Shown here: in pieces, positions 60,965 through 64,000 of the stretch | Layout of the letters: every line of letters begins with the position of its first letter | How positions within the stretch are numbered: the stretch's first letter is position 1 | NCBI GenBank assembly: GCA_022376515.1 | Contig: WTXI01000054.1 | Coordinates: 154,923 to 218,922, forward strand | Reading direction: 5' to 3' | Length of the DNA: 64,000 nt | From: Lactifluus volemus | Lineage: Eukaryota > Basidiomycota > Agaricomycetes > Russulales > Russulaceae | Notes under the pieces: generated by a model | What the model was told of the DNA's origin: nothing | Databases searched by the model: none | What the model saw: only the letters and a program-made list of their open reading frames with translations | Program-made: the position numbers and the translations under genes

Positions 60965-62056
60965 CTAATGTGAATCAGAAGTCAATCCAAGCATTGAAAT
61001 GCACCTATGTACTTTGAACCGATCTAAGGCCTTTGTGAAGATATCAGCAGCCATGTCAGAAGTAGAAACAAATGTAGGTGTAATAAAACCATCCTGAACA
61101 GCATCTCTCAACCAAAATAAGCGAAGAGAAAGATGCTTCATCTTGCTGTGATGCTCTGGGTTCTTGCTCACAGCAATGGCACTCTGATTGTCCATCCTGA
61201 GCAATGATGGTCCAGAGATCAAGTATCCAAGCTCCCCCATGAACTGACGCATCCAAAGGATCTCCTTTCCGGCCTCAACAGCAGCAATGTGCTCTGCTTC
61301 AGTGGTGGACAGAGCAACAAGTGCCTGAAGCTTAGAGCTCCAGGAGACTGCACCAGTGCCAATCTTGACCACAAACCCTCCAGTGGACTTCCCATTGTCA
61401 GGATTCCCTCCATGGTCCGAATCAGAGTAAGTGATGAAGGGCTCTGGACTGGCAGAAGGCTGATAGACAAGCTTGTAGTCCATTGTGCGCTTGAGATAGC
61501 GCAAAACATGCTTGACTGCTTGCCAGTGCTGAAGACCAGGATTGGAGTTGAATCTGGCAAGAACTCCAGCAGAGTAGGCAATGTCTGGCCTTGTGGTGAT
61601 GGCCAGATACATCAGGGACCCAACGATGGAGATATAGGGAAGTTGGCGCATCTCAGCAGCTTCTGCATCGCTCTGAGGGGACATGGAGGTGGAAAGGCGT
61701 GATCCAGGGTTGAGAGGAGTGGAGACAGGCTTACAATCATGCAGACCATGCTCCTGGAGGAGGTTGGCAATGAACTGGCTCTGAGAGAGAGAAAGGGAAT
61801 GTTTGGAGCGGTCTCTGTGAATCTCCATGCCCAGGAGCTGAGTAGTGGCTCCAAGATCACGGAGTTTGAAGTGAGAAGACAGCTCCTGAATCACTGAGTC
61901 AATCTGGGCACCATCTTTGCAAGCCAGGGTGATATCATCCACAAAGACAGGCATTAGGATGCGCACATTGCCTCTGAGGTAGATATACAGTCCATGGTCG
62001 GACTGGACGGTTGGAAGCCCATAGACTTGAGCACAGAGTAGAGGGTCTGGTTCCAA
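60965..62056 (-). CDS. copia-4 reverse transcriptase C-terminus and RNase H
   Basis: 363 codons. Active site FVDDITLA, LLGMEIHRDR, PLNPGSRLS, GSLMYLAITTRPDIAYSAG, then RNase H with YSDSDHGG, LSTTEAEHIA, RMDNQSAIAV and the copia end ADIFTKALDR. Intact over its length. A frameshift just upstream separates it from the first part of the reverse transcriptase. Confidence 0.9.
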   Translation of the reverse strand: MEPDPLLCAQVYGLPTVQSDHGLYIYLRGNVRILMPVFVDDITLACKDGAQIDSVIQELSSHFKLRDLGATTQLLGMEIHRDRSKHSLSLSQSQFIANLLQEHGLHDCKPVSTPLNPGSRLSTSMSPQSDAEAAEMRQLPYISIVGSLMYLAITTRPDIAYSAGVLARFNSNPGLQHWQAVKHVLRYLKRTMDYKLVYQPSASPEPFITYSDSDHGGNPDNGKSTGGFVVKIGTGAVSWSSKLQALVALSTTEAEHIAAVEAGKEILWMRQFMGELGYLISGPSLLRMDNQSAIAVSKNPEHHSKMKHLSLRLFWLRDAVQDGFITPTFVSTSDMAADIFTKALDRFKVHRCISMLGLTSDSH

Positions 62057-63250
62057 ACTGACCAGCTTGCTTCAACCCATACAATGACTTCCTCAACCTA
62101 CACACATGGTCTGGTCCACCAACCTCAAATCCTCAGGCTGCTGCATGTAGATCTCCTCCTCAAGGTGCCATTCAGATAGGCATGAGAGATGTCCACAGAA
62201 TGGAGCTCAAGGTCTCCAAGGCAGCAATGGCAAGGATGATTCTGATGGTGGAATAGCGAACAGTGGGGCAAATGTCTCCTTGAAGTCAAAGCCAGGGCGC
62301 TGGGAGTAGCCTTTTGCGACCAATCTCGCCTTGTAGCGTTCAAGGAGCCATCAGCATTGTACTTGACTTGAAGAACCATCTGGAGCCTATTGCACGCTTC
62401 CCAGGGGGAATTTGACAACTTCCCAATGCCATTGACGCTGTGGGCCTCCATCTCTTCTTCACAAGCTTTGTGCCACAGATCTGCGTCAGAGCGTCGCTGG
62501 AAGCTTATAGGAAGGGGGCTCAGCTACAGAGGCTCCATGGGCGTTCAGGAGGTCAGGGGATCATCAATGATTCCTCCTCTTCATCCTGGATGGAATGGTC
62601 GGAGTAGGCTCTCTGTGCTGTCTGTACGATGTGGGACTGTCCATTGCTCAGCTAACCACTCCTCCCTAGGACGTCTGAGGCGCTGAGGGCGTGAGGGAAG
62701 AGTGTTGAAGGTGCTGGTGAAGGAGATGGACTGATTGGAAGTGAATGGAGAGAAAGGAGTGCTAGGAGATGGATGGTTGATGAGGAAGTGAAGGATCGGA
62801 GTCTGGCTCAGCAGTGTAGAAGGGAGCAGATGGAGGTGTCTGAGGGCGAACTGAAGGCAGATCAGATGAAGTAGACGCATCTCCCCATGAGCTGGCGTCT
62901 GTGAGAGCTCAGAATCACTAGGGGCGTCAGGGAGCAGCTCAGGAAGCCAACAAAGGGGTAGGAGCCTCCAGAAGGGAATTGAGCGAGGGGGTGGATGAAG
63001 GAGTAGAGTGCTTCTGAGCATGAAAAGCGTTCATCAAGTCAGCTCTCTCTGAGTGATCACCTTCTTGGTCACTGGATTGTAGAACTTCCATGCCTTGTAG
63101 CATCAGGGTATCCAATGAAGACACACTTCTCCATGTGCACTCCAAGGCTGCCAAGTGGACGCTTGTCCTCTGAATGAGAACATAAGCTGTGCACCCAAAC
63201 TCAGAGCCTAGAGACATCTGACTTGACCCAAGGAATGCTGGTGAGTGGAA
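62057..63250 (-). pseudogene. copia-4 integrase end, linker and reverse transcriptase start
   Basis: Frameshifted pieces: 63217-62939 (FGCTAYVLI after the integrase core), a Ser/Pro-rich linker (63021-62581), and 62451-62125 with [12 protein letters not shown] and the catalytic Asp in HSVDISHAYLNG. Confidence 0.75.
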
Positions 63251-63964
63251 TCAGAGAGAGTAGAAGTGGTGATCCTGTTGCTGATATGAATGAATGAACC
63301 AAGGCCTCTCCCCAGAAAGATGGTGGCATGCCAGACTCATGAAGCATACAGATAATGCCCTCCTCCATCGTCCTATTAGCCCTCTCAGCGACCCCATTCT
63401 GCTGTGGACATTCCTAGCTGTGTGCTGCCTCTGGATGCCATGATCAATGCAGAAGTTGTCAAACTCCTTAGACATGTACTCCCCTCCCTTGTCATCTCTA
63501 AGCGTCCCAATCCTCTGTCCTGTGTTCTCTGCCCATGCCTTGAACTGTTTGAAGGCAGAGAATGTCTCAGATTTGCGCTTCAACAGATAGACAGCCTTAA
63601 AGCGAGAGAAGTCATCAATGAAGGTAACCCAGTAGCGAAATCCCTGATGAGTTAAGACCTTCACAGGCCCATGGAGATCACTGTGGACGAGTTGGAGGGG
63701 TCTAGATGCTCTAGAGGTGGATGGAGGGAACGGATCTGCGTGCATCTTGCCAGCTTTGCAGGCTTCACATACCGGATCAGGATCAGCTTGAGAATCAAGC
63801 TTGAATCCAGTCACCAGGTTACCTGAGAGCAGCTTCTTGACCCCAGCAAGGTGTTGGTGACAGAGGCGTCGATGCCAAGGTCCAGTCCATAGGGAGAGTG
63901 GTAGAAGATGAGAGGGACGCAAATTGCTCCACTGGAAGTGTTTCCCCAGCCAGAAATGCAGCAT
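63251..63964 (-). CDS. copia-4 pre-integrase zinc site and integrase core
   Basis: Zinc site HRRLCHQH...CEACKAGK, first catalytic Asp VHSDLHGP, second Asp LRDDKGGEY. A frameshift after QRQHTARN moves the catalytic Glu (QNGVAERANRTMEE) to another frame near 63400. The N-terminus of Gag and the protease lie beyond the window or at its edge. Confidence 0.83.
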   Translation of the reverse strand: MLHFWLGKHFQWSNLRPSHLLPLSLWTGPWHRRLCHQHLAGVKKLLSGNLVTGFKLDSQADPDPVCEACKAGKMHADPFPPSTSRASRPLQLVHSDLHGPVKVLTHQGFRYWVTFIDDFSRFKAVYLLKRKSETFSAFKQFKAWAENTGQRIGTLRDDKGGEYMSKEFDNFCIDHGIQRQHTARNVHSRMGSLRGLIGRWRRALSVCFMSLACHHLSGERPWFIHSYQQQDHHFYSL

Positions 63965-64000
63965 TTGAAGGAGTGTCCACCTTTGCCTGAATGACAGTGT

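Larger units (their letters stand above)
60697..64000 (-). mobile_element. Ty1/copia element copia-4, 5' end beyond window
   Basis: 3' LTR at 60697-60939, purine tract CATGGGGGAG (60949-60940), RNase H, reverse transcriptase and integrase on the minus strand. Several frameshifts in the middle, but most motifs are kept. It inserted into the gypsy reverse transcriptase after CATTG. Confidence 0.88.

Overview
The window looks like repeat-rich heterochromatin from a filamentous fungus, most likely an Agaricomycete basidiomycete. The evidence is chromodomain-bearing Ty3/gypsy elements of Tf1 self-priming type, Ty1/copia elements primed by half of initiator tRNA-Met, a Plavaka-like transposase C-terminus interrupted by short introns, a Tad/I-like LINE, and host-gene scraps with a 69-nt intron. 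I found no intact host gene, no rRNA or tRNA gene and no CRISPR array. Almost everything is transposon nested in transposon, and bases 1-1933 carry nothing recognisable.

Layout. 1936-9835: a pogo/Tc1-like deletion derivative (TA target duplication) holding a nearly intact copia element (2008-7694, minus) and a poly(A) retroposon with a single ORF (8208-9755). 9838-18365: pieces of a CATCAG-ended DNA transposon family, several LTR fragments in mixed orientation, a second retroposon copy (10587-12135, minus), a long hairpin (12142-12420) and fragments of two host-like genes (an SPX-domain protein and a Rab-like GTPase). 18366-41204: one old plus-strand chromovirus shredded by at least eight later insertions. 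These are a pogo-like element with a CATCAG element inside it, a younger minus-strand chromovirus of the same family (21356-28987), a solo LTR containing retroposon copy 3, two more CATCAG elements, a large LTR containing a smaller solo LTR, and a copia solo LTR. 41205-45253: an old copia element, truncated next to a Plavaka-like fragment. 45265-52930: an LTR fragment, a TTAAG-rich transposon end, and a minus-strand LINE split by a solo LTR. 52960-56490: a decayed copia element. 58270-60696: a gypsy LTR and gag-protease fragment. 60697-64000: a copia element on the minus strand that leaves the window.

Target duplications fix most boundaries: 5 bp for the LTR insertions, TA for the pogo-like elements, 2 bp for CATCAG elements, and 11-15 bp for the retroposon. 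They allow the insertion history to be ordered. Decay of the youngest elements is dominated by CpG to TpG/CpA change. The five LTR differences of copia-1 are all of this kind, and five premature stops are explicable as CGA to TGA, so the locus was probably CpG-methylated.

The most interesting candidates are: (1) a retroposon family that encodes one zinc-finger protein of unknown function and no reverse transcriptase, seen in three independent copies with target duplications; (2) a chromovirus Pol with a zinc-knuckle extension after its chromodomain, present in both copies; (3) CATCAG-ended non-autonomous transposons with subterminal GCTTAA motifs and a conserved internal palindrome; (4) bZIP-type sites in the LTRs of three unrelated retroelement families.
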